Assembly: GCA_903835255.1 (NCBI GenBank)
Contig: CAILMI010000021.1
Coordinates: forward strand, 1-48,401
Length of the DNA: 48,401 bases
Reading direction: 5' to 3'
Source: an uncultured Verrucomicrobia subdivision 3 bacterium
Lineage (GTDB): Bacteria > Verrucomicrobiota > Verrucomicrobiia > Limisphaerales > UBA11358
Under the pieces are notes generated by a model, which had not been told where the DNA came from, made no database searches, and saw only the letters and a program-made list of their open reading frames with translations. The position numbers and the translations under genes were made by a program. This document shows positions 1 through 9,334 of the stretch, piece by piece; position 1 is the stretch's first letter, and each line of letters opens with the position of its first letter.

Positions 1-12
1 AAAATTATTTTT

Positions 13-3000
13 ATGAAAAGTTGGTTGGCATCAGGATTCTTGCTGGCGGCTACCATGCTAAATGGCAGCGCGCAGAATTTGATTAACATAAAACCATACA
101 ACAGTTCATTGTCCGGCATCAGTGGCGCGGCGGTCGTTGGCACCGCCGGCGATGCCTGGAACCTCTTCGGCAATCTGCAAACGAATAGCACCGGCTTCCT
201 CACCAACGCAGCGACGATCAAAGATTCTTCAGGCGCAACGTTGAGCGGCGTTTCCATGACACTGGCGATCGCCACCACCACGCAGCCGTTATCTGGCTTC
301 AGCTCCACGGCCTTCAATCCGCTTCCGCTGGCGATCATGCAGAATTACATCTACGACGGGAACGGCGATTATTACACCGTCGTTTTTTCCGGGCTCCCCG
401 CGAACAAGCCATACCTGATTTGCGGCATGGGCACCGGCAACGCGCAGGGACAAGGGACTACCTGGTGGGCCGACACCGCGAACGGTCACGCCAGCGCCAC
501 TTGCACGGCGAACTTCACCAGCGGCACGCCGCTCGGCACCCGCGACGCCACGGCGGCGACCAATGAAAGCGTTTGCTTCGTGAAAGTTCCCGCTACCACC
601 ACGGCAGCGGGTGTGTTGACGTTTCGTGTTTGCAAACTGGGCGCGACGGAATCCGGCGGAGTGGTCACTGGCGGCAGCGGCCGCGCTTACTTGAATGCTT
701 TCCAATTGCAACCGGCCTCGGCTCCGGTCATCAGCAATCTCACAAATCAAACAGTGATCGCCGGCAGCAACACGGTGCTGAATCCCGCCATCACGGGCGT
801 GCCGACTCCCTCCTATCAATGGCGCTCCAACAGCGTTGCCATCGCGGGAGCAACGAATTCTGCTTTCACGTTGAACAACGTCCAGTCGGCGCAAAATGGC
901 ACCGTCTATTCGCTGGTCGCCAGCAATTGGGTTGGCTCGGTGACGAACTCAATGACGCTCACGGTCATCGTTCCACCCAACATCTCGGGATTGAATAATC
1001 AAGCCGTCGCCGTCGGCGCGAACGTAACTATTGCTCCGTCGGTGTCCGGCGTTCCCGCGCCCGCGTTGCGCTGGCAATTCAACGGCGGGAATATATCCGA
1101 TGGCGCGACCGGCCACGGCTCCACGCTTTCCGGCAGCGCGACGAGCACGCTGGCGTTGCTCAACTCGCAGGTTGCTGATAGCGGTTCTTACTCGCTCATC
1201 GCCAGCAACAGCGCGGGCATTGTGACCAACAGCATGACGCTCACGGTTTCGTCCGGCAATGTCGCGCCGCAAATCACCGGCCCTTCAGATCAGACCGTGG
1301 TGCAAAGCAACAACGCCACATTCACCGCCTCCGTATCGGGACTGCCCGTGCCGACGTTGCAATGGCGCGTGAATGGAACCGATATTCCCGGCGCCACCGG
1401 TTCGTCGCTGACCGTTACGAACGTGCAATTTGCCCAGAACGGCTTTGTCTATTCGCTCGTGGCCAGCAACAGCGTTGGGTCGGCGACGAATAGTGCGACG
1501 TTGTTCGTGTTGGTGCCGCCGTCCATCTCGCAGCAGCCGACGAATGTTTCAACTTACGTCGGCAGTGCTGCGGTGTTCAGCGTCACGGCGAGCGGTGTGC
1601 CGTCGGTAAAATATCAATGGCGCAAGAATGGCAGCCCGATTGCCAATGCCACCAACGCCAGCTACACCACGCCGAACGTGACCGGCGCCGACAATGGCGC
1701 GGTATTTTCAGTCGTGGTCAGCAACAGCGTCAGTTCCGTCACCAGCAGCAATGCCGTGCTCACCGTGCTTTCCACGATGACCGGCGTGTTTCTGCCGACC
1801 AACAACGCCACCGGCATTGCCCCGGATCAGCAATTGCGACTGGTTTTCCCGAGTCCTATAAAATTGTTCACCAACGGCATTATCCAGTTGCGCGATTTGG
1901 CAAATAACTCTGTCGTGGCCACCATTGACGCGTCGCAGTTCGTGACGTTTGTTCCGGGCAACGCATCCGCCACCATCCCCAATGCTGCCGTCCGCACCGT
2001 CCAAGGCGCAAATTATTACTACATGCCGATTGCTATTTACGGCAACGAGGCGTGGATCACGTTCACCAACCGGCTTGCCTACAACAAAACTTACTATGTG
2101 ACGATGGATGCCGGTTTGTTGCGCGACACCAACAACGCTTCCATTGCCGCCGTGACCGGCACGAGCGCTTGGAGATTTTCGACCAAGAGTTCCGGCCTCG
2201 CGACGCCGACTACGGCCACCGGTCCGACCAATATTTTCGTCGGCCAGGATGGCAGCGGCGACTTTGCCACCTTCCAAGGCGCGTTCGACTGGATTCCGCA
2301 GAACAACACGCTGGCGCGCACCATTCGCGTGAAAGCTGGCATCTATCGTGACAACGCCACGCTCGCGCAGAACCGCAACTTTGTGACGATCGTGGGCGAC
2401 GGCACGAGCCGGACGAATGCCCAGCTCATTTATCCGTTCGCGTATTTTACCACGCCGTTCACCGCCGGTTCGCTGCGCATCGAGAGTTCGGATGTCACGG
2501 TGTTGAACCTCACGCTCGACAACATCATCTATCAGGAATATCACCCCACCGGTGATCCATCGAGCGGCGCGGTGGGTGCGTTTGCCGGCGCGATTAACAC
2601 ACTGGCCACCACCGGACGGCGTATCGTGTTGGACAATGTTTTGATCAAGGGCGGTCAGGACACGATCTACCACGACAGCACCACGGGTGTGGTTTACTTC
2701 CGTAACTGCGAAGTCTGGGGCAGCGTAGATTACATTTACGGCACCAGCTTGGCAGTGTATGACCAGTGCAACATTGTCGAGATCCGTTCCACTGGCGGCC
2801 CGATCACTGCGCCCAATACGGCCTATGCCCAGCCGTATGGACTCGTGTTTCTGAATTGCACCTTTCCGCGCGCGCTGATTGCCAACGGTTATCCCTACGA
2901 TGTGGGCACGAGCACCACAACGTTCCAGCGCCCATGGCAGCAAGACGGCGCGACAGCCATCATCAATTGCCAGCTCGGTTCGCAACTATCTACCAAAGGC

Positions 3001-6000
3001 TGGAGCGAATGGGTCGGAGCCGAAGGCGCGAAGGAAGTCACTTGTCGCGCCCGCGAATATGGTTCGACGTTGATCGGGGGCGGGGCCGCGCCGACGCCCG
3101 CGCAACGTCAGACGGCGGGAGCCTATTGGCTCAATACGATTGACCCTGATTACACTGGTCCGCCGATGCAGCCGCTCGATCCGTTGGTCGCGCCCGACAC
3201 CGGCACCGGCAATCGCGTGGCCGTCACCGTGAATCCCGCTGACTACACGCTCGATGCGATTTTCGGCAACGCCTATTTCAGTCTCGGCACCTGGCGACCA
3301 GCTTATTTGCCGGTGATTCTCGCGCAGCCCACCAATCTGACTGTCAACGCCACGGATACGGCGACGTTCAGCGTGACCGCGATGGGACTGCCCGCGCCGA
3401 CCTATCAATGGCAGCACGTCGGGACAAATCTCCTGAACCAAACCAACGCCACCCTGACGCTGACCAACGTGTCCTTGGCTGACGTGGGTGCGTATTCCGT
3501 TATTGTTTCCAACAGCGCCGGTGCGGTTGCCAGCAGCACCGCTACGCTTGCGGCCATTGGATTTACCGCGCCACAAATCACAACGCAGCCGACCAATACA
3601 ACGGCCGCCTATGGATCGAATGCTACGTTTACGGTCGCTGCTTCCGGCGTTCCCGCGCCGGTCTATCAGTGGCGCAAAAACAGCACCGTCATTTCCGGCG
3701 CGACGAATACCTCGCTCACATTGACGAACGCGCAGGTCACAGACATCGGCACCTACAGCGTGGTGGTGTCCAACAGTATCGGCAGCGTCACCAGCAGCAA
3801 CGCCACGTTCAATCTCACCGGCGCGAATGGTTTCGCGATGGTCAACGGCACCACAATCGGCGGGACGGGTGGCACCGTGGTGACGGTGACCAACGGCACG
3901 GATTTCAACACGCAAATCAACATCGTCGGCCCGCGCATTATTCAAGTGCTGGGCGTCATCAGCATCAGCGAGGGAACCGGTGACGGACGCGCATTCACCA
4001 CCGCCAACAAAACCATCGTCGGTTTGGGCACCAACGCCATGATTTACGGCAACCTCAATATTTCCGACTCCCATAGTGCCACGAATGTCATCATTCAAAA
4101 CCTGCGCATTTCCTGTCCGGGAGCAGACGGCTTGACGATCTGGGGCGCGACCAATGTCTGGGTGGATCATTGCACGTTTTACGATTGCAGCGACGGCTCG
4201 GTGGACATGAATAACGGTTCGCAATACATCACGGTGTCGTGGTGCAAATTTTTTTACACCAACCAGCTCGAGCATCGTTTCGTGTCCATCGCCGACGGCT
4301 ACACCAACACCGCGACGCATGTTGTCACCTACGGCTACTACACCTTTCATCACAACTGGTTTGCCACCCGTTGCGACCAGCGTCAGGGTTCCTCAAGCTA
4401 CGGGCGGTTGCACTACTACAACAATTTTTGGAATTGCACGAACAACTCCTACGCCTCGCTGGCGCGCGTGGACACGCAGATTCTTTCCCAAAACAATTAC
4501 TATTCCGGCGTGAACAATCCGCTCTACAAGAATACCGGCAACCCAGATGAATTGATCCAATCCAGCGGCAATATTTATTCCGGTTGCACGGGTTCGATTG
4601 ATGACGGCAACGACACGGTTTTCACTCCGCCCTACGGTTACTTGCTGGATGCCACTGCGGATGTGCCCGCAATCGTGATGGCTGGCGCGGGGGCTGCGGG
4701 GCCGGACATGTTGCCGGTTCCGCCGAAGATCTGGGACGGTGGCGGGGCCAACAATAATTTGTCCACGAGCGGGAACTGGGGGTTCAATGAAATCCCGAAA
4801 TACTGGGACACGCTGGTCTTTGCCGGCAGCACGCGTTTGGCGCCGAACAACAATCTCGCCGTCGGTGCGGAATTCGACAGCCTTGTCTTCAGCAACAATG
4901 CCGGGGCGTTCGTGCTGGGGGGCAGCCTCCTCAACTTTGGCGGGAGCATCACGGACGACAGCTCGTCGGTTCAAACCATCAATGCCAATTTGGATTTTAT
5001 TTACGGTTTGTTTCATTACTCGAGTAACCGCTATGTGAATGTCAGTTCGCCGTCTGGTTCGCTGGTCATCAATGGCAATCTCACCGGCACCAACAGCCCC
5101 ACCTATTTTTCCGAGTATTGCCTGATCAAGCAGGGAGCGGGTTTGCTCACGCTAAATGGCACCAATCCGTTTACCGGCTGGCTCAAACTTGACGGTGGAA
5201 TGGTGCAATTCAAATCGCTCGCCACCAACCAACCCGGCAGCATCGGCGACGGAGACAGGATCGAATTCAATGGCGGCGGCCTGCGCTGGGCGGCGGGCAA
5301 CACTGCTGATATTTCACCACGCACCGTCACCATCCAGAGCAACGGCGCGACGTTCGACGTGGGCGCGAATAATGTCACGTTCGCCAACCGCATCGGAAAT
5401 AACGGCACAGGCAGTCTGGTCAAACTGGGCTCCGGCACATTGCAGTTCAACACCACTAACAATTACAAAGGCAACACGATCATCGGCGACGGCGTGCTCG
5501 CTTTGGGAACTGCCGGTCTGTTGACCAATAGTCCGCAAATTATCTTAAGCAACAATGCCGTATTGGATGTGTCTGGCCGTGCGGACGGCACGCAGTTGCT
5601 GCCTTCGGGAAAGTCGCTCATCGGCAGCGGAACCGTGCGCGGCAGTGTCACGGCGGCGAGCGGGGCGACCATTTCTCCCGGATTTTCTATCGGCACGCTG
5701 CTCATCACCAACGCGCTGACGTTCCAGTCTGGCAGCACCAATTTCATGGAGATCAATGCCGCGACTCATACCAACGATCTGGTCACCGGCATGAACAGTG
5801 TGAGCTACGGCGGCAAATTGATCGTGACCAATTTAGGCGGCACGCTGGCGGCGGGCGACAGCTTCAAATTATTTAGTGCTGGCAGTTACGCGAATTCATT
5901 TTCAAGCCTTACCCTGCCTGCGTTGACCGGAAATCTGTTTTGGACCAACAAGCTCTCGCTGAATGGCACGCTTGCCGTGATTTCGCCGGTGAACCCTTCG

Positions 6001-6216
6001 CCTACCAATCTGGTTTACGCTGTCGTAGGTGGTCAGCTTCAACTTTCTTGGCCGAACGATCACACCGGTTGGCGGCTGGAAACGCAGACCAATTCAGCGG
6101 GGATAGGTCTTGGCACGAACTGGGCCACCGTCGCTAGTTCGGCACTGACCAACCAAGTTATCATCCCCATCAGCCCGGATAACGGCAGCGTGTTTTTCCG
6201 GCTGGCTTATCCGTAG
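13..6216 (+). CDS. Giant secreted pectinase: pectin methylesterase (CE8) + pectate lyase (PL1) with Ig-like and beta-strand repeats
   Basis: This 2067-residue exported protein is predicted to de-esterify and cleave pectin outside the cell. A signal peptide covers residues 1-21. Four Ig-like domains follow (about 237-585), each with a YQWR or LQWR core and a YSLVASN-like strand, then an SbsA-like Ig domain (about 588-722). A CE8 domain (about 737-1090) shows GGQDT (D883), GSVDYIYG (D906) and RPW (R973, W975); the usual first oxyanion glutamine is not apparent (FAGAIN replaces a QALA-like motif). Two more Ig domains (about 1097-1272) lead to a PL1 domain (about 1275-1560) with WVDHC, DGSVDMNNGS, TVSW and a modified arginine motif RCDQRQG (R1457). 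Residues about 1570-1990 are autotransporter-associated beta-strand repeats, and the end (LQLSW, WRLETQTN) resembles the C-terminal module of verrucomicrobial secreted proteins. No RBS is visible, but only 12 bases precede the start. Domain identity is firm; activity and cell attachment are inferred. Confidence 0.9.
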   Translation: MKSWLASGFLLAATMLNGSAQNLINIKPYNSSLSGISGAAVVGTAGDAWNLFGNLQTNSTGFLTNAATIKDSSGATLSGVSMTLAIATTTQPLSGFSSTAFNPLPLAIMQNYIYDGNGDYYTVVFSGLPANKPYLICGMGTGNAQGQGTTWWADTANGHASATCTANFTSGTPLGTRDATAATNESVCFVKVPATTTAAGVLTFRVCKLGATESGGVVTGGSGRAYLNAFQLQPASAPVISNLTNQTVIAGSNTVLNPAITGVPTPSYQWRSNSVAIAGATNSAFTLNNVQSAQNGTVYSLVASNWVGSVTNSMTLTVIVPPNISGLNNQAVAVGANVTIAPSVSGVPAPALRWQFNGGNISDGATGHGSTLSGSATSTLALLNSQVADSGSYSLIASNSAGIVTNSMTLTVSSGNVAPQITGPSDQTVVQSNNATFTASVSGLPVPTLQWRVNGTDIPGATGSSLTVTNVQFAQNGFVYSLVASNSVGSATNSATLFVLVPPSISQQPTNVSTYVGSAAVFSVTASGVPSVKYQWRKNGSPIANATNASYTTPNVTGADNGAVFSVVVSNSVSSVTSSNAVLTVLSTMTGVFLPTNNATGIAPDQQLRLVFPSPIKLFTNGIIQLRDLANNSVVATIDASQFVTFVPGNASATIPNAAVRTVQGANYYYMPIAIYGNEAWITFTNRLAYNKTYYVTMDAGLLRDTNNASIAAVTGTSAWRFSTKSSGLATPTTATGPTNIFVGQDGSGDFATFQGAFDWIPQNNTLARTIRVKAGIYRDNATLAQNRNFVTIVGDGTSRTNAQLIYPFAYFTTPFTAGSLRIESSDVTVLNLTLDNIIYQEYHPTGDPSSGAVGAFAGAINTLATTGRRIVLDNVLIKGGQDTIYHDSTTGVVYFRNCEVWGSVDYIYGTSLAVYDQCNIVEIRSTGGPITAPNTAYAQPYGLVFLNCTFPRALIANGYPYDVGTSTTTFQRPWQQDGATAIINCQLGSQLSTKGWSEWVGAEGAKEVTCRAREYGSTLIGGGAAPTPAQRQTAGAYWLNTIDPDYTGPPMQPLDPLVAPDTGTGNRVAVTVNPADYTLDAIFGNAYFSLGTWRPAYLPVILAQPTNLTVNATDTATFSVTAMGLPAPTYQWQHVGTNLLNQTNATLTLTNVSLADVGAYSVIVSNSAGAVASSTATLAAIGFTAPQITTQPTNTTAAYGSNATFTVAASGVPAPVYQWRKNSTVISGATNTSLTLTNAQVTDIGTYSVVVSNSIGSVTSSNATFNLTGANGFAMVNGTTIGGTGGTVVTVTNGTDFNTQINIVGPRIIQVLGVISISEGTGDGRAFTTANKTIVGLGTNAMIYGNLNISDSHSATNVIIQNLRISCPGADGLTIWGATNVWVDHCTFYDCSDGSVDMNNGSQYITVSWCKFFYTNQLEHRFVSIADGYTNTATHVVTYGYYTFHHNWFATRCDQRQGSSSYGRLHYYNNFWNCTNNSYASLARVDTQILSQNNYYSGVNNPLYKNTGNPDELIQSSGNIYSGCTGSIDDGNDTVFTPPYGYLLDATADVPAIVMAGAGAAGPDMLPVPPKIWDGGGANNNLSTSGNWGFNEIPKYWDTLVFAGSTRLAPNNNLAVGAEFDSLVFSNNAGAFVLGGSLLNFGGSITDDSSSVQTINANLDFIYGLFHYSSNRYVNVSSPSGSLVINGNLTGTNSPTYFSEYCLIKQGAGLLTLNGTNPFTGWLKLDGGMVQFKSLATNQPGSIGDGDRIEFNGGGLRWAAGNTADISPRTVTIQSNGATFDVGANNVTFANRIGNNGTGSLVKLGSGTLQFNTTNNYKGNTIIGDGVLALGTAGLLTNSPQIILSNNAVLDVSGRADGTQLLPSGKSLIGSGTVRGSVTAASGATISPGFSIGTLLITNALTFQSGSTNFMEINAATHTNDLVTGMNSVSYGGKLIVTNLGGTLAAGDSFKLFSAGSYANSFSSLTLPALTGNLFWTNKLSLNGTLAVISPVNPSPTNLVYAVVGGQLQLSWPNDHTGWRLETQTNSAGIGLGTNWATVASSALTNQVIIPISPDNGSVFFRLAYP

Positions 6217-6265
6217 GCAATTGGGATGTGAGCATTTGGCTCACGGCGTCAATCATTGGTGAATC

Positions 6266-9200
6266 ATGAGGCATAGCACGACAAAGAGAATCATGTTGGC
6301 TTTGATTTGGATTGTCTTTCAAGGCGACCAGATTTTACAGGCCGGGTTCTCGGTCAATACTTCCGTCAACGCGTCCGATTTCGACGACGAGATTGCCCCG
6401 GGCGACAACAATCTGGTTCGGGCGATGTCCGGTGGGCGAGTCGGCTACATCAAAAATGGTTCCTGGGTGCGATACGCGGGATTCGATTGCGGAGCCGGAG
6501 CGACTAATTTCATGATCGAGACTGCCGCCGCCGGTGCCGGGGGAACCATCGAGGTCCGGCTCGGCGCGACGAATGGCACGCTGATTGGCTCCGTTACGGT
6601 GACCAACACCGGATCGAATACCAACTTCCAGTGGTGTGCCGCCACGCTTTCGCCCCAGCCAAGCAACACCAACCATCTCTTCCTGATGTTTCTCGGCAAC
6701 GGCAGCGGTTTTCTGTTCGACATCAGAAACTTTTTGTTGAGCGGTCCCGCCAGTGTCGTTCCCAAGGCCGCAGGAAATCCCATACGTTCCGTTGATTTTG
6801 ATCTGGAACCTTCTCCTGGAGGCGCTCCCATACTGGCCAATGAAGAGGTGCTCGAATCCATCGTTGATCAATCTTGGGTCGCTTACACGAACTTCAATTT
6901 TGGCGAAGACGCCAACCGGTTTGCCATCGAAGCCGCCACGCTGCTTGCGGGCGGACGGATTGAAGTGCGTCTCGGTTCCCCGACCGGTTCGCTGGTGGGG
7001 ACGGTGGCGGTTCGTCATACCGGCAGCGATGTGCATTATCAGGATTTCGATTGCGTTTTGTCTCCATCGGTCGGTGGAACCAATGACCTTTACCTGAAGT
7101 TTGTTGGCGGTCCGGGCGGTAATCTGTTCAAGACGAAACGATTTCTCGTTTGGCGCGAGATTCCCGGCTTGGGGAACTCGTTGGTTTCGGATGAGGATTT
7201 GGATGGCGTTCCCGCGCTGCTGGAATATGCCAGCGGGATGCATCCGGTATCCAAGGATGCGCTGCCGTTTGATTTGAAGAAGAAAACAAACGCTCTGGGC
7301 GTTGACTTCCAACTCCGGGTGCGCGCGGAATCTGGGCTGGCGACACAAGTGCTCGTCACGGCCAGTCTGACCGGTGCGTCTTGGCAGCCGGTCACGCTTC
7401 TTTTCACTAATGGAAGCTGGCAGACCGACAACGCAGAGATTGTGGTCAGCGAAGTGATTTCCAAAGGCGATGGGCTATCCGCTGTCCGGTTGGCAAACGG
7501 GCGCACCGAACAACGACTCTTTGCGCGCCTGGCCGCCAGCAAAGCCGAGGGGCGTCTGCATGTTTATCCACCTGTTCCGGGTTTTGGCATGACGAACAAT
7601 TGGGGGCAGATGACGAAGGATCAATGGACCGAGTCGCCATACTACGCCTACGGGGTGCAAAAGGTGAGCGAGCTGAACCATACCAACTTTGCGCTGGCGA
7701 CGAACTGGGAGACGCCGTTTGCCTTCTTTACCCGCTGTGTTGATTACGATCCCAATAAAGCTTCGGCATACTTCGATGAATACGTCGGCGGTTGGTCGCA
7801 CACCTATTGCAATTTTGAGATGGATCCGCACACGCCCATCGTCATCAAGATCCATCGGCGCACGCAGGCGGAGATGAACACCTTGGGCATCGTGAGCCAG
7901 GCCCCCAAAGGCCCCATCACCAACGCCGTCGCCTACCCGACGCGCAAGGTGGATTCCTGCCAGATCATCAATGGCGATGTGTATGTCACCATGAGCAATC
8001 CGGCGTTGATCGCTGTGGATATTGACATGCAGATGGACGGGCGGGATGCCCCGAGAAACCTGCCGACGGGTTGGGGTGAAGCGGCGTTTCCGTTTCGCTA
8101 CGAGAGCAATGCCACCCATGCTGTGACCATTTTTGCCAACCCGTTCATCGAGGACAAACCAGATACCAACGACACGGCCAATGTCCATGTGGTGTATCCC
8201 GGACAAAAACCTCCGACAAATTTCACCGAGTCCGTCCTCTATTTCGCGCCCGGCGTCCACAAGCTGTCCGTGGACACCAGCGGCAACGAGCGCGAGTGGA
8301 TGGATGCGGACAGGATCATTCCAATCAGTGGCAAGAGTTATTATCTTCCGGGCGACGCCATCGTTTATGGGAATTTCAGTGATGGTGCGGATCAGGCTTC
8401 CAGCCAGAGCATCCGGATTTTCGGACATGGAACACTCAGCGGGGCAAAAATTCCCCACGAACACGACTTCGCCATTCCCAACTCCGTGGAGGGAAAGCGG
8501 CTCTGGATGCTGGGCTGTGATGAGGCGGAGAATGTGGTTTACGAGGGGCTGACACTGGCCAATCCACCGGGCCATACCGTGGCGGTCGTTGCCGACAAAG
8601 ACCGTGTCTATCCGCCCAACTACATCAAGTGGTGCAAGTCCATCTCCTGGCGCGTCAACAATGACGGGATGACAGCACAAGGTAACAGTTATCTGGAGGA
8701 TTGTTTCATCCGACATCAGGATGATGGAACCTATATCCGGGGGATGGGCATCCGCCGCACCACCTACTGGACCGATGTGAATGGCCATCCATTTCGCGGC
8801 AGCTTCATCAACAGCGACCGAGACGCGAGCTACCCTGCAAACTTGCCGAAACATCTCGTCGTTGAAGATTGCGACGTTCTTTATGCTCGGGCCGTTTTTA
8901 CCACCACCGGAACTGCCGGGGCGGATCGGAATGGCATCATCGCCCAGTGGCAGGGCGCGAACGCCACCTACGCGGACGGAACGGAAAACACCGGGCAACA
9001 TATTATTTTCCGCAATTTCACAGTTTCCGATTCCAAGCCCCAGAAGTTGCTGCTCTCATTTCACGGTTCATTTCCGTCAGAAAACGAGAACAAGGTCGGC
9101 GACTGGCGCGGGCTGCGTTTTGAGAATGTGAATTACCTACACGCAAATACTTGGGGCTGGCCCAACAAACTGATGGGCGACGCCGACACACAGTTCAAAT

Positions 9201-9313
9201 ACTGGACGTTCAAGAATGTTCGCATCAATGGCGCTCCGTTGGACGCCGCGTTGCTTGCTGACCCGACCGTGTTCACTACCAATAACGTATCGGACATGAT
9301 CTTTGAGCCGTAA
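6266..9313 (+). CDS. Secreted GH49-like right-handed beta-helix glycoside hydrolase with two CBM6-like domains
   Basis: This 1015-residue protein has an N-terminal hydrophobic signal; M1 or M10 could start it, and M10 gives the more compact signal. Two CBM6-like beta-sandwiches occupy about residues 25-165 and 170-300; each contains a WVxY motif and an IEVRLG strand. The C-terminal half resembles family GH49 (dextranase/isopullulanase, clan GH-N): VHVVYPG, a YFAPGVH strand, FGHGTLSG, a GLTLANPPGH turn, then VNNDGM and RHQDDG. D800, D819 and D820 have the spacing of the three catalytic aspartates of GH49 as I recall it (376, 395 and 396 in a fungal dextranase). The neighbours on both sides are pectin enzymes, so the real substrate may be a pectic or other plant glucan or galacturonan rather than dextran. 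The gene starts 49 bases after its upstream neighbour and is probably co-transcribed. GH28-like activity is the alternative. Confidence 0.75.
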   Translation: MRHSTTKRIMLALIWIVFQGDQILQAGFSVNTSVNASDFDDEIAPGDNNLVRAMSGGRVGYIKNGSWVRYAGFDCGAGATNFMIETAAAGAGGTIEVRLGATNGTLIGSVTVTNTGSNTNFQWCAATLSPQPSNTNHLFLMFLGNGSGFLFDIRNFLLSGPASVVPKAAGNPIRSVDFDLEPSPGGAPILANEEVLESIVDQSWVAYTNFNFGEDANRFAIEAATLLAGGRIEVRLGSPTGSLVGTVAVRHTGSDVHYQDFDCVLSPSVGGTNDLYLKFVGGPGGNLFKTKRFLVWREIPGLGNSLVSDEDLDGVPALLEYASGMHPVSKDALPFDLKKKTNALGVDFQLRVRAESGLATQVLVTASLTGASWQPVTLLFTNGSWQTDNAEIVVSEVISKGDGLSAVRLANGRTEQRLFARLAASKAEGRLHVYPPVPGFGMTNNWGQMTKDQWTESPYYAYGVQKVSELNHTNFALATNWETPFAFFTRCVDYDPNKASAYFDEYVGGWSHTYCNFEMDPHTPIVIKIHRRTQAEMNTLGIVSQAPKGPITNAVAYPTRKVDSCQIINGDVYVTMSNPALIAVDIDMQMDGRDAPRNLPTGWGEAAFPFRYESNATHAVTIFANPFIEDKPDTNDTANVHVVYPGQKPPTNFTESVLYFAPGVHKLSVDTSGNEREWMDADRIIPISGKSYYLPGDAIVYGNFSDGADQASSQSIRIFGHGTLSGAKIPHEHDFAIPNSVEGKRLWMLGCDEAENVVYEGLTLANPPGHTVAVVADKDRVYPPNYIKWCKSISWRVNNDGMTAQGNSYLEDCFIRHQDDGTYIRGMGIRRTTYWTDVNGHPFRGSFINSDRDASYPANLPKHLVVEDCDVLYARAVFTTTGTAGADRNGIIAQWQGANATYADGTENTGQHIIFRNFTVSDSKPQKLLLSFHGSFPSENENKVGDWRGLRFENVNYLHANTWGWPNKLMGDADTQFKYWTFKNVRINGAPLDAALLADPTVFTTNNVSDMIFEP

Positions 9314-9334
9314 TAAAATTTTACAGACACAAAT

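Noticed and set aside
1708-4353. Long open frames on the - strand opposite the giant pectinase gene
   Set aside because: They are antisense shadows of a repetitive GC-rich coding region, rich in Arg/Gly/His, with no domain character.
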